A stretch of 64,000 bases of DNA. Source: Diphasiastrum complanatum (taxonomy: Eukaryota; Streptophyta; Lycopodiopsida; Lycopodiales; Lycopodiaceae). The stretch is taken from assembly GCA_029204225.1 (NCBI GenBank), contig CM055108.1:47538815-47602814 (forward strand). The letters run 5' to 3'. Within the stretch, counting starts at the first letter, position 1. Each line of letters opens with the position of its first letter. The notes below the pieces were generated by a model. That model had not been told where the DNA came from, did no database searches, and worked only from the letters and a program-made list of their open reading frames with translations. Positions 1 to 10,980 of this stretch are shown here, piece after piece. The translations under genes and the position numbers were made by a program.

Positions 1-909
1 ACGAGCATGTTTGGTAATAACTTCTCTCCATGCCTAGATGCATTATGAGCATTGGTGTGCCGTATGCAAAATATGGAATGAGAGCATTGTTTGCAATCTT
101 GGTATGCTCTCAGCAACAAATGTAGCGGGAGCAATATGAGCACTTTTAAAATCTTTGTGGGGGGGATTATAAGCTCAACGACATAGCCAATACAAAACTA
201 AGGTATGCTTTGGGCCAATCTTTTGACATACAATTCTTTTCGAAAATGGGACAATTCCATTTGCATGTTGTTGTTGGAAGTAAATCTGGTTTATGCGTTG
301 GCTAGATCTACTCACGATGTGTAGTACCTCCTTTTAAGTTCCTAGCAAAAGCTTTAAACAGAAATAGTTACTGAGGCTAGCCCAACTAGTGCCCATAACG
401 GAAATGAAACTATCTAAAAACAATAAGTAACCAATCCTTGCTAAGGCTTACCCAACTAGCAAGGTTACTAAACTAGATCCTAAATTAACACCCACAAGGA
501 AAATGGAATGATATGCGGCTAACCAATAATCAATCAAATAAATACATCCCATAATACAAACCGATGAAAAAGAGGCAAGAGGAGGCCCAAGCACCTTCCC
601 TCAGGCTATGCACCTTCCTAAAGGGAACACAAATGAAATAGAGAGATAGTCTCAAAAATAGAGAGCTTGATAGCTGAATCTCAAAAGTGTTGTGTACATG
701 GCAAATACCTCTCCTTTTATAGCAAGGAGGGTCTTCCATAAGTATTCACTAACTTATGGGATTAATTTAAAACTAGCCATTCTAGAACTCCTAACTTAGG
801 ACTTAGAACTTTAAAAGTTTCTAACTTGAAAATAACTTAAGACAAATATATCTAAGCTTAAGTCTCTTAAGTCTAAGTTCTAATCCTAAGTTTAAGTTAT
901 TTTATTATT
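1..909. other. AT-rich stretch without a recognised gene
   Basis: I see no coding frame with protein-like composition on either strand, and no RNA gene, LTR end or primer-binding site. The phrase 'cttacccaactagcaaggttactaaacta' is preceded by a similar one about 70 bases earlier, which may be a weak local duplication. Confidence 0.4.
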
Positions 910-1560
910 TTAAGCTTTTACCCATGGACTTACAAAACACATGCCATAGTAGAAGTTTATTGGCAAATACTCATACGTGGACTTTATCTTTTTCACCCAC
1001 TTGTAGTTGTGAGTGGGATCATCCATGGTGAGGGTCAAGGAGAAGAGATCGCTTGGTGGGATGCGATCCATTTTGATTGTATGGACCTCGACCATAGTGA
1101 CTAGGATTTCTGATGCCGCCCGGAGATGGGGATCTGTGAAAAGACAAATAGCTATCCTGTCGTTGGTTTGGACAATGGTTTTTCCGTCCTCCCTTGGAAA
1201 CTTGGTAAAATATTTGGCATCATAACTAGTACCCTTGCTATGGATCGTTTCTTCCAGATTAGGAAATCCAATACTTTGTAGGTGCTTAGGAGAGATGTTA
1301 ATGATGGTAGAATTGCCACCCTTAGATGTGATTTTGAACGTTTGGAACTCATTTGAATAGGTTGAGTAGGCAGCTCGAATCAAACTCTTGCTCTGCTGAT
1401 CGAGAAAGTATGTCAGATCAAAACCAAGGTTCGTAAGAATATCCTTGGCCAGGATAAGTTGCTCAGCATAATTTTTGATAGAAATCATGAAAATGCCCCC
1501 TGAATAGGGCTTAGGGGCGTTATGACGGTGGAGAGAGAGCGATGAGTCGCGAGAGGCCAT
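910..1560 (-). CDS. hypothetical protein, 216 aa, unrecognised
   Basis: An uninterrupted minus-strand frame of 216 codons, unusually long for this AT-rich, relic-filled sequence. The chosen start begins MASRDSSLSLHR; a second Met follows at residue 25 (MISIKNYAEQ) and could be the real start. Composition is that of an ordinary soluble protein: mixed charged and hydrophobic residues, no signal peptide, no membrane segment and no cysteine-rich motif. The middle contains NRIAICLFTDPHLR-like and DRIPPSDLFSLTLT-like stretches (short quotes only), suggesting alternating strands and helices. I do not recognise the family. No element ends or partner genes flank it. It could be a taxon-restricted gene or an orphan frame from an unidentified element. 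The intact frame is seen; function is unknown. Confidence 0.5.
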   Translation of the reverse strand: MASRDSSLSLHRHNAPKPYSGGIFMISIKNYAEQLILAKDILTNLGFDLTYFLDQQSKSLIRAAYSTYSNEFQTFKITSKGGNSTIINISPKHLQSIGFPNLEETIHSKGTSYDAKYFTKFPREDGKTIVQTNDRIAICLFTDPHLRAASEILVTMVEVHTIKMDRIPPSDLFSLTLTMDDPTHNYKWVKKIKSTYEYLPINFYYGMCFVSPWVKA

Positions 1561-2480
1561 GATAGCATTGATTCTAGATTGCTCGAAAAGTTTTGAAAAT
1601 TTTGAAAAATTTCAGCATGAACTTGGTAGCAGGAATCTAGAATGAATTTGTGGAGAGGATGGGAGAGGTCTATATGTAGACCGTTTTGTTCACGAATTCG
1701 CAACTTTACCCAAAATTCATCCTCAGTGTCTACGATTCTAGTGAGGTTCGTGAATTGGGAGGCACTGTTTTGAGTGTCGACAAATTTCTGTAAGTGATTT
1801 TTTGTACAAAAATGAGGGAAATGGCTGACAATATAAAAATGGATCTGATCAGAATTTGCGGAGATGATAGAGAAATCGTGGAGATGATTCTGATGCTCAG
1901 CGAATTTGCTACGAAGTCTGTCACGGAGGATCTGATGTTTTCTATTTATGAAAAGTTTGTCTCTGAGATAGAATTCGTGGAGGTCAAAAATGAATCGTGC
2001 ATACTAAAAAAGTGGCATTAGAGAAACTTTGACCCCGAAGAGGGCCTTTGAAAAAGATGCTTTTTTATTTTTTTTCTTATTTTTGTTGCCATGTGGACCA
2101 ATTGAAACCTTGAAATCGGGGTTCTACATAACGTAGAATTTTTCAAATATAAATAAAATAAAAACTTTTAAATATATTGTTGTTTGGGGCAGCATGTGGA
2201 AATGCTATTGGTTGATGAGGCCTGCCCTTCCAGCTCATCACTGCCCAAAGAGACCCAAAAATATTAAAAATGAATCTGACAGATGGTTGAGATGAGAAAA
2301 TCGATGTACCATTAATGTATATGCATTGTCAAATCATGGTTAACAAAGTTAACCAGAGTTAATTTGTGGCGTCAAATAGATCAGTGTTTCAAATTTATGC
2401 CAGCACATTTTCTCAGATTCATGGCTTTTTATCTATGCAGATTTTCAGATTCATAGTTCATTGTTTCAAATTTTTGCATG
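1561..2480. other. intergenic stretch with only short frames
   Basis: Short frames exist on both strands around 1730-2021. They overlap one another and lack recognisable motifs. A 75-codon plus-strand frame at 1794-2021 is acidic and helix-like, but I cannot support it as a gene. The segment contains CGTGAATT/GAATTCGTG phrases like those enriched near 27 kb. Confidence 0.35.
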
Positions 2481-2529
2481 CACATTACGAATGGCGCCAT
2501 CAAGGAAGTAGTGCTCTTCAATCGACTAT

Positions 2530-3860
2530 GTGTTTCTATTCAACGAGATAGATGATAATGGATTATGGGTGCCAAGAAAATATTCAAAAAACTCTTGGGT
2601 TTTGATGCATCCATCATCAAGAGGAGCATTTCGAAAAAGCAAAAGGTCAAAACTATCATTTCGATCTAATTGGAAGGCCAGAATTTTGGATTTCAAAACA
2701 TCATCAGGAGGAAAATCTATTTTTGAAATTCTAGTCCAACATGTATATATGCATTCAGAGATAAATGTGCAAGAATTCAACCGTCAGGATCACAAAAAAA
2801 AGCAACTATGAGTATTGATATTTTTTATACTTAGATTTTTGTCATTCATAAATATCTAATAGTAAACTTGCCAATCTGATCATTTTTCTCTTGCAGATTT
2901 ATATCCATCCAACATAAATGAATGAGAGCCGAGTGGATCTTTAGCAGGTGTGTTAGATGCTATTCACACTGATATTGGACAGCTGCAATATCGAGGTAGA
3001 ACTGCAAAAGATCTAGCTGACAGTGGGATCTGTTTTTATGAATCAATGTACATTCCTGATAGAAAAGAAAATTTTGAACAAATAGTACCAATTCCATTAC
3101 CTAGTTTTGAAAGTGATGAATGGATTGCACCAGATGCTACAGTTTCAAAATCATTTCGTTGCAATATATATAATGATCTAAAAAATCTATTAAAAATGAG
3201 CACAGGATAAAAAAAATATTCAGATTGAGTTGGTTTATTTCCTTGAATATATTTGTGGATTTCTTTTCAAGTGTCAATGTACACAAAAACCCCAACGATG
3301 TTTGTATGCAAAAATTTATCAGATAGTTTATTATTTGAACTTATGGATGAAGGCTGGGACAAAAGATTAGATGGAGAAATAGAATGTAGAATTAAAATGT
3401 CTTCTATGTGCTTCCATTATCAAATTGAAAAACAAATGTTGAGCTTATGCTTCCATTATCAAAGATGGAAAAAGATTAAAGGTAAATGGGAGCCACTCGA
3501 CCAAGACTTGGAAGCCAGTGGACATTCAAAACGAAAAAATATTGAAATTATATACGATGATGTCGTTTTGACGTGTGTTGAGGTGGAAGAAGATTGGAGT
3601 CTAAATTACATCAGGCGAGAACTATTGCTCCTACAAGATGATGTACTTTTAGACTTCAGATTCATTTTCAATGGTAAACTCGTAAGTAACAGTAAACACT
3701 CGATCTTTTATGAATAGTTTCAATCAAAACTTTCTAATACAATCTCTGTACTAATTGTAACTCACTTTGTATTAGTTTTATGTAGGTACATAAAAGATAT
3801 GAGCTCAAGATCAAATGTAGAGATATTGGCGAAACAATCCAACTTATGGAAGAACATTGA
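2530..3860 (+). pseudogene. family X gene, copy 1: multi-exon, unrecognised
   Basis: Four blocks fit a spliced gene: about 2530-2808; 2948-3205 after the acceptor TTTAGCAG; 3272-3681 after CTTTTCAAG; and 3786-3860 after TTTTATGTAG, ending in TGA. The block 3/4 junction is clean (GTAAGT donor at 3682, phase 0). Block 1 carries a W-x-LMHPSS-x-G-x-F motif and a basic KRS patch. Block 2 has DAIHTDIGQLQYRGR. The last two blocks read like a ubiquitin-type beta-grasp (DVVLTC, then FRFIFNGKLV), which is only an impression. A paralogue at 27957-28680 shares blocks 1 and 2 and the position of the acceptor between them, so the exon structure is conserved. Oddities: the donor after block 1 is eroded compared with the paralogue's GTAAGT, and the donor after block 2 reads GATAAA. 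I do not recognise the family. Confidence 0.55.
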
Positions 3861-4060
3861 GATTCACTATCAGCAGATACATGTCAATCATCATGTCTTT
3901 TTATCAATATAGAAAATTGCATTCCAGTATTACACTATGCACACAACCTAATTGTAAGAATTTCTACTGATATCAATAAAAAAAAACTCATAAACGGGTT
4001 GTTTACATGTAAAATGATTGTATCTTTTTTTTTTATGTATCTCTATTTACAAATAGATCT

Positions 4061-4273
4061 CTATTCAGTCAATTTTTCTATATTTTCTTTATCAGTATTA
4101 GGAACTGGTAAGGGAACAACTCCTTCTATAATCTCGCCTTCCTCTATTTCGAGAAGGGCCTCAATGCCTTTTAAGACAAGAGGACTCTCTGCTATAATAT
4201 CGCCTTCCTCTGTATTATAAAGGACTTCTATTCCTTTTTTATCATATATAATAAGATCTGCATCTTGAGCAAC
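4061..4273 (-). CDS. isolated 3'-terminal exon with an internal acidic repeat
   Basis: On the minus strand a good acceptor (CAACCTTTCAG) is followed by 70 open codons and TAG at 4061-4063. There is no ATG, so this would be the last exon of a spliced gene. The peptide starts VAQDADLIIYDKKGIEVL and contains a repeated module: KGIEVLYNTEEGDII then KGIEALLEIEEGEII. The opposite strand in the same place reads as low-complexity Ser/Ile, typical of an antisense shadow. Upstream exons were not found. The nearest gene, family X copy 1, is on the other strand and converges on it. I do not recognise the domain. Confidence 0.4.
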   Translation of the reverse strand, partial: VAQDADLIIYDKKGIEVLYNTEEGDIIAESPLVLKGIEALLEIEEGEIIEGVVPLPVPNTDKENIEKLTE

Positions 4274-4279
4274 CTGAAA

Positions 4280-4860
4280 GGTTGTTAAGGCAGGAGCAGC
4301 TTACTTTTGAGGGCCCTCGATCTCAGGTGCAACGCTTACACTGTTCTAGGCATATTAGGTTCTGATCAGCTCTTGCCGAAATCTATATACATTGTCAGGA
4401 GTATACGGCTCAAGAGTGAACTGTCATCACAAAACACGAGAATCAGCAAATTACAAGGAGGAGCACCTTTGTTTAAAACTTGGACCTTGAAGGCACATTG
4501 GAACAAGGAGGTTCCTTGGAGGGCACTTGGAAAATCTTGGTGGGCATCATTTCCAAGCTTGGTGGCCGGCCTCAAACTTCTTGTAGATTTTGTTTGACTG
4601 ATTGATTGCTTCTTCAACATGACTCTAGAATGAGATAACAAGCAGATTCATCGATATACCTGTTTGGTGGTCTGAGATCTCTTGTCTTTCTTCTGGGAGA
4701 CGAATGAGGCTGATCTATGAGTGATGAATGAGGCTAATAAAGATTTCCTTGGTTCTTCTTTTGATTCATTGTTCACCTGAAGTTGACGCATTAGGACCTT
4801 CGATAGGAATATTCGAATTGAAAATAGGAGCGTTCGATAGTTCAATTGTATGAGCTTTGC
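4280..4860. other. stretch without a supportable gene
   Basis: Two overlapping frames of about 90 codons (plus 4307-4597, minus 4366-4641) shadow one another, and neither shows a motif. The right end runs into the copia gag scrap. Confidence 0.3.
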
Positions 4861-4864
4861 TCTT

Positions 4865-5110
4865 TGCTCTTAAGGGTGAAAGACGATAATAGGGAGCTAG
4901 CTTGTATTGGTGATGTTATTAAACAAAAAGAGCTTTTCCAAAATGTTTTGAATGGCCTTAAAGAAGATTTTATAATCTTATGCAATTCAAAGTGAGCCCT
5001 CATCCACGGAGAGTTTTCAAGGTGTCTTGGTGGCCGAAGAGAGTTGGCAGGAGCACAAGCTTGCAAGGATGGGGCAAAGAGAAAGTGAAGGCAAAGGCAA
5101 AGGCAAGGGG
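4865..5110 (+). pseudogene. Ty1/copia gag fragment
   Basis: Plus-strand reading shows the copia gag signature RVKDDNRELACIGD followed by ELFQNVLNGLKEDF. It aligns with the gag at 13973-14635 (RVKDVHRELSCIGD ... ELVQVILNGLRDE). Stops and frame breaks follow, and the downstream sequence is Lys/Gly-rich. No LTR or primer-binding site is attached, so this is a truncated relic of the capsid gene of a copia retrotransposon. Confidence 0.65.
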
Positions 5111-5267
5111 AAGACACATGTCAAAAATAATGACAAATGCATGGAGGAAGATGATTCATCTCTCATCCGATCATGTAATAGCAAGAAGGACAAATCATGT
5201 GGTGGCCTGGATATGACAATTTACACAAATTTTTGGTTTTTTTAATGAATAATGTATTATAAGCCTT

Positions 5268-5339
5268 AGTGTGGTTTGAAGTGCAAAGACTACTTTTAGT
5301 GTACTTTTTAGTGTGGTTTGAAGTGCAAAGACTACTTTT
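5268..5339 (+). repeat. 30-bp direct repeat, two copies
   Basis: The sequence starting agtgtggtttgaagtgcaaa and running to gactactttt occurs at 5268-5297 and again at 5310-5339, a period of 42 bases. It is a small local duplication in non-coding DNA. The following 500 bases to 5838 hold nothing I recognise. Confidence 0.85.
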
Positions 5340-5838
5340 GAGCTATATCTAGTGCTACTATATCTCGAATTCTCACTATCCAAACAACCTTGTAATATTT
5401 AAAGTCAAGATTAGAAAAGTTGTTTTTATTCGACTTTCTGTAGTTGGACTCATAAAGTTTAATATTATCTAAAGCCAAGTTCTTTGAGGCACATATGGGC
5501 TAAATGTCTGATGTCATAATATCCCTAAGCCTTGACATATACATTATTAGCAGGGCTGGCCGATTATGTAATAAAAACAGGCCCTGTAATAAGCCAGAAT
5601 GATTATGTATGAATGATTATACGACACATCTTAGATAGTAGATTTCAAAAATTATACGACCCACATATTTAACATATGACAATGTAAACTAATTAGAAAG
5701 TAAAACCGAAAATCCATTCCGCTTCAAATTTTGAGATGATATAGCCAATTACATTGTCAAAAAGCTATATCTCCAAGTCTCATTGACGCTAACACAAATT
5801 AAATTCCATTTGTTTGCCAAGAGTACAAAACAAAATTA

Positions 5839-7478
5839 CTACTCCTTGAACACATCATTAAGCTGCGAACTACAGCAACTGAAACCATAAAAATTCTTCT
5901 GGTGACTTGATATCAGACTATCAACTTCGTCCAACACATCTGCGGCAGCCCCACCACTCTCGTCCTCAGTTGCAAAACAAGATTCAACAGACACAGAACT
6001 AGTTGTTGATGACTTTCTAGAAACACCCCCGACACACACACATGTCAAACAACTAGAAATAACATTTTTGGAAATAGACATCTCTCCAAGAACAATATTA
6101 TCAGAAACTTTACAACAAGAAAGATCAGTAGACTTTCGAGAGTCTGTAGCATCACACAAACCATGAACAACCTCATAATGCTCTTCTCATAGGCCAATGC
6201 AACTTCCCATGACACATCTTCGCCTGTACCAGCCACGTCAGATGCAACATTTTGCAATGCTCTCATCTCAATGCCTTGAACATCAGTATTGTAGCGCATA
6301 TAACCATCTCAGTCAACTGCATACCAATTTTAGGTGGCACGCCCATAGAATTTAGCCTTTTTACAACTGTTACCCGTGCACTCTTATTAGAAATCAACCC
6401 TAGATCACAACAGGGATATCTTTGACCATAATTTTCATCTACCTTGCAATAGTCTTCAAACCCACTCCGGCCTTTGAAACCCACTGCAAAAAACACAAAC
6501 AATCACAAAAAAAACACAAACAAACAAACAAAGCAAAAAAAATGACAATAGAAAATTTAAACTATAGCAATTGACACTTATGACAACAGGATTCTGCCGA
6601 ACTCCATTTATAGCACGAAGAAAAAATGGATGCAAACAACCACCACTGGCATCCCACTTTGGCAAATGCGCAAAATAGACACCAAAAGTACAAACAACAT
6701 TAGGAAGATAACAATGGACAGGTTGTCTCATCATCTCTGGCTTACATTGGGCCAAATCAACTTTTCAAATCTAACAAACCTCTGGAGCCATATGATCACA
6801 ATAAATTTCAAAATATGAATACACAAATTATAGAGCTCCAAATGCCCTCCAACACACAACTTATGACAAATATAAAATGCAAGTCTCATTAAGACACCAT
6901 GAGCATCGTCACACTGCATGAAACCCTGAGATAAAATAGATTGAACTTGCAAAATAGTAAGAGATTGAGTAAGCTTTCGCTTCTTGCCCACACCTGCAAC
7001 AAAAGAACGTTGCAAACAAGAAACACGCACTGTCTTGAATCTAGGATCCAACATAATGTTGAATTCCTCAACAGGAATCCCAGAAGACAAACTGTTCAAC
7101 TCCAACCTTGCATGGATTATCGTACCAATTTCACGAAACATATTAACCAAGGTTCCTCTAGGATAAAGAGAGCCATCGTTTCTTTGAACCCGCAGAAAGA
7201 AACCAACTAGAAGCTCAAGCAACCTGTTAAGATCAGATAGAAATAACTCCTCAATGGACAAATGTGGATCTAAGCCCATAATAACACGCCAATCATTGAA
7301 TCGGTTTCTCGCCCATTGATCAACATAAAGTGAATTCATATTACCTCCCTTCTCCACAATAGCAAGCTCAAAATTTTCAAGAGGACAAAAACCCTATTTC
7401 AGAGCATCAACACGCTCACAAGAAAGAGACAACTCAGGATCAGAAACCTCATCAGCAAAGCCATTATCCTCATCCATA
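5839..7478 (-). pseudogene. Crypton-like tyrosine recombinase relic
   Basis: Read on the minus strand from about 7478. After an acidic leader with an in-frame TAG near 7394, the frame gives WARNRFNDWRVIMGLD, then LLELLVGFFLRVQRNDGSLY and LVNMFREIGTIIHAR. This is the helical N-terminal pattern I know from Crypton/ZMYM/QRICH1-type (DUF3504) proteins. Next come LTILQVQSILSQG, GGHLELYNL (box I, its Arg apparently lost), and, after a frameshift near 6750, PKWDASGG and FFLRAINGVRQNP. A pyrimidine tract plus TTTTTTGCAG near 6485 looks like a 3' splice site. The next block gives NKSARVTVVKRLNSMGVP, matching the catalytic H-x-x-R block with His replaced by Lys. The GH box is missing across a break near 6310, before RYNTDVQGIEM. 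Clearly inactive. A host-domesticated relative is possible. Confidence 0.6.
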
Positions 7479-8100
7479 ACAAGAAGCCTAAACAAAAACA
7501 AAATGAAATCAAAACACCCATCAACTTCCTGCACGAAAAACAAATAACAACATCCTTTCATTACAAACCCGCCATCTATAGAAATCAGCAAGCTTAAAGA
7601 AGACAAAAAACACACAACCACGATGCTAGAAAGAGACTGCTAACAAACAAAAACTGCCACGTTTAAAAACTAGAAGCTAAAACGACAAAAAGGGAGCAAA
7701 CACCCATCAACGCCCTGCACAAGAAACAAGCACGAAGAGTGACCCGCCATCCATAGATGAGATCTAACAGCACGACAAGACGAGATCCAGAAAAAGACTG
7801 CCAACAAGAACGACGCTACTAGCGCTCCAACGAGAGACACAAACAAACCACGTTCACAAAACTCGTCGAACAATTAACACCTCGTCGAACTTCGCAAAGA
7901 CGTACACAAACATTAAAAACACATCGAATTTCGCAGAGACATAGAACGTGTATTAAACCGTACAAAAAAATCGAAACGACACTAAAAACACATAGAGATG
8001 GTAGTATTAAACCGTACACATACTATGGCAGTAGCGTAGTTAAACGGTATAAATACTTTGCCTGCCCTCCCCTTCATAGTAACGGCATGTCTTGCCCGTT
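7479..8100. other. spacer upstream of the recombinase relic
   Basis: No protein-like frame. The minus-strand frames here (7670-8019) are Phe/Leu/Cys-rich, as expected of non-coding DNA. The segment lies between two divergent genes and could hold their promoters, but I see no defined element. Confidence 0.3.
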
Positions 8101-8359
8101 ATGGAAAGCGCATTCTTGTACAGAATGGCAACGGCAGTTCCAACTGCCTCGGAGGAATTCCATACTCGCAGCTGCTGCTCCATGCTCCATGCTCAGTACA
8201 TTACAGGTGCTGCTCGGCGCTCGATGCTCATTACTCGCGGATGCTGCTCGCTGGGCTTTTGGTAATTAACTCGGACAGAGACAGGTTCGGAGGTTCGGAG
8301 GGAGGATCGCGCATCCACCACTCTCTGGACAGCGATTTTCAGCTGCTTTTGCTTTTTGG
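8100..8359 (+). other. less AT-rich block ending in a donor-like site; possible 5' UTR exon
   Basis: This block is visibly richer in G and C than its surroundings and ends TTTTTG|GTAAGCC. The lipid-transfer-like gene starts just after an acceptor-like TTCTGCTTCAG near 10658. A 5' untranslated exon here, spliced over 2.3 kb, is therefore conceivable. This is inference only; the pseudogene copy at 9272 would lie inside that intron. Confidence 0.25.
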
Positions 8360-8491
8360 TAAGCCATTGTACTACATTGTTACTGTCTTTGATTTCTGGA
8401 CTGTTTTTGGCATTAACCTGATTCCTTTTTCATAGATATATCAGCGATCTACTGCCCTCTATTCGCTGGAAAAAAATTCAGATTATTGCCT

Positions 8492-8609
8492 GTTTGTCAG
8501 CGCTGAGCTCTGGGATAGAATATGGGTTCATTTTTGCACAAAATAGCACCGTTTGTCAGCCCTGAGCTCTGGGATAGAATATGGCTTCATTTTTGGACAA
8601 AATAGCACT
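8492..8609 (+). repeat. 59-bp tandem duplication
   Basis: Two adjacent near-identical 59-base units, 8492-8550 and 8551-8609, each beginning gtttgtcagc and ending aaatagcac. They differ at only a few positions, so the duplication is recent. Nothing coding is seen here. Confidence 0.9.
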
Positions 8610-9271
8610 CAGAGATCTTATGCACCTGGAGGAATGCGCTGCTCGTATGCATTGAAGATTGCCTTCTCATACATGATTTACGAATTAGCATTGAATGTAT
8701 TTCCTTTTTCACAATCATTTGCCCTCTGAATAGCAAGATATTTGTCCTTTCTTAACTAAAGCACATCGTATCTGTGGCATTCAGGTAATGGTTTGCTTTC
8801 AGTATAAGGAAAATAAAAAGAATCATGCTTTGGAAGACAAGATGGGGAAGAGGAACAATCATTTTGATGTAAAGAGAACAAATCCAGATCAAATTGTTGT
8901 GAGCTAAAAAAAAACTGTCCTGGAAGAAGACTGCAGAGTTCTGCCTGCTCTTGTTAGAGCTTAAATCAGAGATTGGGCAAGGTACATAGTTTCTTACCAC
9001 ATTTTAAGAGTTCCATCATATACAGTGTCTTTTCTTATTTATGCAGATTTCTTTCATTGAGGTTTTTTGTTTAGACTGCAGATTAGCATAATCCACAACT
9101 GCAGCACAAAGGTGATCCTAAATCTCTGCCTGCTACTACTCCACTAAGTATTTGATTCAACCCTCGAAATCCCAAGCTAGTAGTTGGACCGAGAGTAAAT
9201 TGGCTTGCATATCCATTATTTTTTTGTGGTGTTTCCAGCATGGTGTTCTTTTCTTACTTAATTTTAAAGAG
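8610..9271. other. non-coding stretch before the partial duplicate
   Basis: Short frames only, no motif. It ends at the sharp breakpoint where homology to the lipid-transfer-like gene begins. Confidence 0.3.
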
Positions 9272-9385
9272 CTTGCTTGTTTCTGCAGTCTCAGAACATC
9301 TGCTACAGGTTCACAGAGTCCAAAGACTGTCCAAACTTATATCAAGGATTGCACTCTCAAAGTTCCTCCTCACTTCAAGTGTTGA
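9272..9385 (+). pseudogene. 3' half of a lipid-transfer-like gene (partial duplicate)
   Basis: Encodes the last 36 or so residues of the protein at 10678-10980 with one change (RTSATG for ITSATG): the CFC motif, KTVQTYIKDC and the terminal PHFKC. The signal peptide and first four cysteines are absent, so no functional eight-cysteine fold can be made. Homology begins abruptly at cttgcttgtttctgcag and continues far into the 3' flank (to about 9860), so the duplication was genomic and not through mRNA. Confidence 0.85.
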
Positions 9386-9860
9386 AATCCCTTACTAATC
9401 TATCCAGACTTTGAATCAAGTGAACAGTTATTGGTTACTATTCAGGAATTTACACACCATGATTACAAGGACTATTGATGATATGCTATCTATCAAATAG
9501 GAGAAACAAGCTTTACGCAGTGCGCACTTGATGCATGTTGTAGCATATAATCCATGCTATGCATGATGAGGTTGAATATGGGTGTAAGTCTTGCTCGGCA
9601 AACTAGATTATAAAGTTAAATATTGCCTGTTTCATTTGATATGTTTGTGTGTTCTCTTAGACTTAACATTGATATACATTTAGAACTTTTATTTGAAGTG
9701 ATTTGCAAGATCATGGAAAATTAGTTGTTTTTCTTGTGATGAATTTTGATCATACTAATGTCGTTCTAGGGTATGAAAGGTCTTATAACAAATTGGATAG
9801 TTCATACATTGATTATAAGAAACATATGAAATTTTAATTGTGGTAAATTAGTCCTCGAAG
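9272..9860 (+). repeat. duplicated segment, copy 1 (LTP 3' half plus flank)
   Basis: Matches 10866-11815 in order: coding end, then ctatctatcaaataggagaa, then the block beginning gtgatttgcaaga. Copy 2 contains about 370 extra bases (roughly 11286-11655), which explains its greater length. Confidence 0.85.
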
Positions 9861-10677
9861 GATGTTCCCCATATGGATGTTCTCCAGCCACAGATGTGGG
9901 TCCACTGCTGAATGGCAGGATAATAATCCCAAATGTCTATAGTTCTGTCACTGTTAAAGTATGGCCCAAGAGAAACTGGCACTTTCACCCTCTAATTCCA
10001 TTCCACCTCCACTGCTAAAGTTATCAAAATCTTCTGTATCATCAATGATATGAGAGGGGACCATAAAATCCAGATCGTCTGTGACTCCAGCCAAAAGTTT
10101 GTCATCCTGGAAGAAGATTGCCAATAGCATGTGACTCAAACTCTTTGGAAAAGGGAACTAGATTTGCCCTTGCTAGCTTCATCACCATTTTCGTTTTAAA
10201 TAAGGTCTTGAGTTTCTGTGACACCTCATGAAAGCACATTGTCATTATCAAATATGGTTTGTCAGGATATATAGACATCAGCATTCAAAATTTGCTGACT
10301 TTGTTGAGCCTATTGCAATTTATACAGAAAATTTGTGATAACCACTAGTACGGTTAGCGATGTCATGTTTTGTGCATTAAAACTTTATTTTATATGCAAT
10401 GAAAAAGACATGAACATTACAAAAGCGGTTATTAGATGCTCTTTTGAATACCATCTTTCTCTTTTTTGCAGCTAATTTGTGACGTCCTTTTATCTAGTGA
10501 GATCAATGTGGGTTTGATAAGGTAAGCTGTAAAACTTGCAATAATTCCCTGTGTAGGTTTTCACAACATGATATGGTGCTTGCTTGACTAATAAAAGAAT
10601 TTGAATTAGTTTTTGTAGCTTGTGAAACAGGTTTGTACTAATAGACACTTCTGCTTCAGTGCATCCAGATCAGCAAA
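9861..10677. other. spacer upstream of the lipid-transfer-like gene
   Basis: No supported gene. Minus-strand frames at 9954-10284 are short and lack motifs. An acceptor-like TTCTGCTTCAG lies about 20 bases before the start codon of the next gene. Confidence 0.3.
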
Positions 10678-10980
10678 ATGAGTTCTTTGGCTAGACGCAT
10701 GAGGCAGGCACTCGTTGGCCTGCTTATCATATCATTAGCTTTAATCCAAGTGAATGGAACATGTGATGATAATGCATTGTTGGACAAGATAGTGCCATGT
10801 GTGTCCTCTGGCACTGTGCAAGCTAAACCATCTCCTAAATGTTGTACTGCTATCAAAAGCATTACTCTTGCTTGTTTCTGCAGTCTCATAACATCTGCTA
10901 CAGGTTCACAAAGTCCAAAGACTGTCCAAACTTATATCAAGGATTGCACACTCAAAGTTCCTCCTCACTTCAAGTGTTGA
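10678..10980 (+). CDS. secreted eight-cysteine lipid-transfer-like protein
   Basis: A complete 100-aa frame. Residues 1-27 form a signal peptide (basic MSSLARRMRQ, hydrophobic LVGLLIISLALIQVNG). The mature part shows the full plant eight-cysteine motif: C29, C41, C55-C56, C66-x-C68, C90 and C100, the last being the C-terminal residue. The four disulfides of this family enclose a hydrophobic cavity that binds acyl lipids outside the cell. The residue between the CxC cysteines is Phe, and the mature protein is about 73 aa, closer to type-2/DIR1-like members than to type 1. The start codon was chosen because it gives a classic signal peptide. The gene is intact and shows no intron within the coding part. 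A truncated duplicate lies 1.4 kb upstream. Its ligand cannot be told from sequence. Confidence 0.88.
   Translation: MSSLARRMRQALVGLLIISLALIQVNGTCDDNALLDKIVPCVSSGTVQAKPSPKCCTAIKSITLACFCSLITSATGSQSPKTVQTYIKDCTLKVPPHFKC

Noticed and set aside
7670-8019. Minus-strand frames rich in Phe, Leu, Val and Cys as a membrane protein
   Set aside because: Two overlapping frames, no conserved motif, and a composition expected from CA-rich non-coding DNA read backward.
10678-10980. Protease inhibitor/2S albumin instead of lipid-transfer-like protein
   Set aside because: Size, cysteine spacing with CC and CxC, and a C-terminal last cysteine fit small lipid-transfer proteins better; the broader eight-cysteine superfamily cannot be fully excluded.
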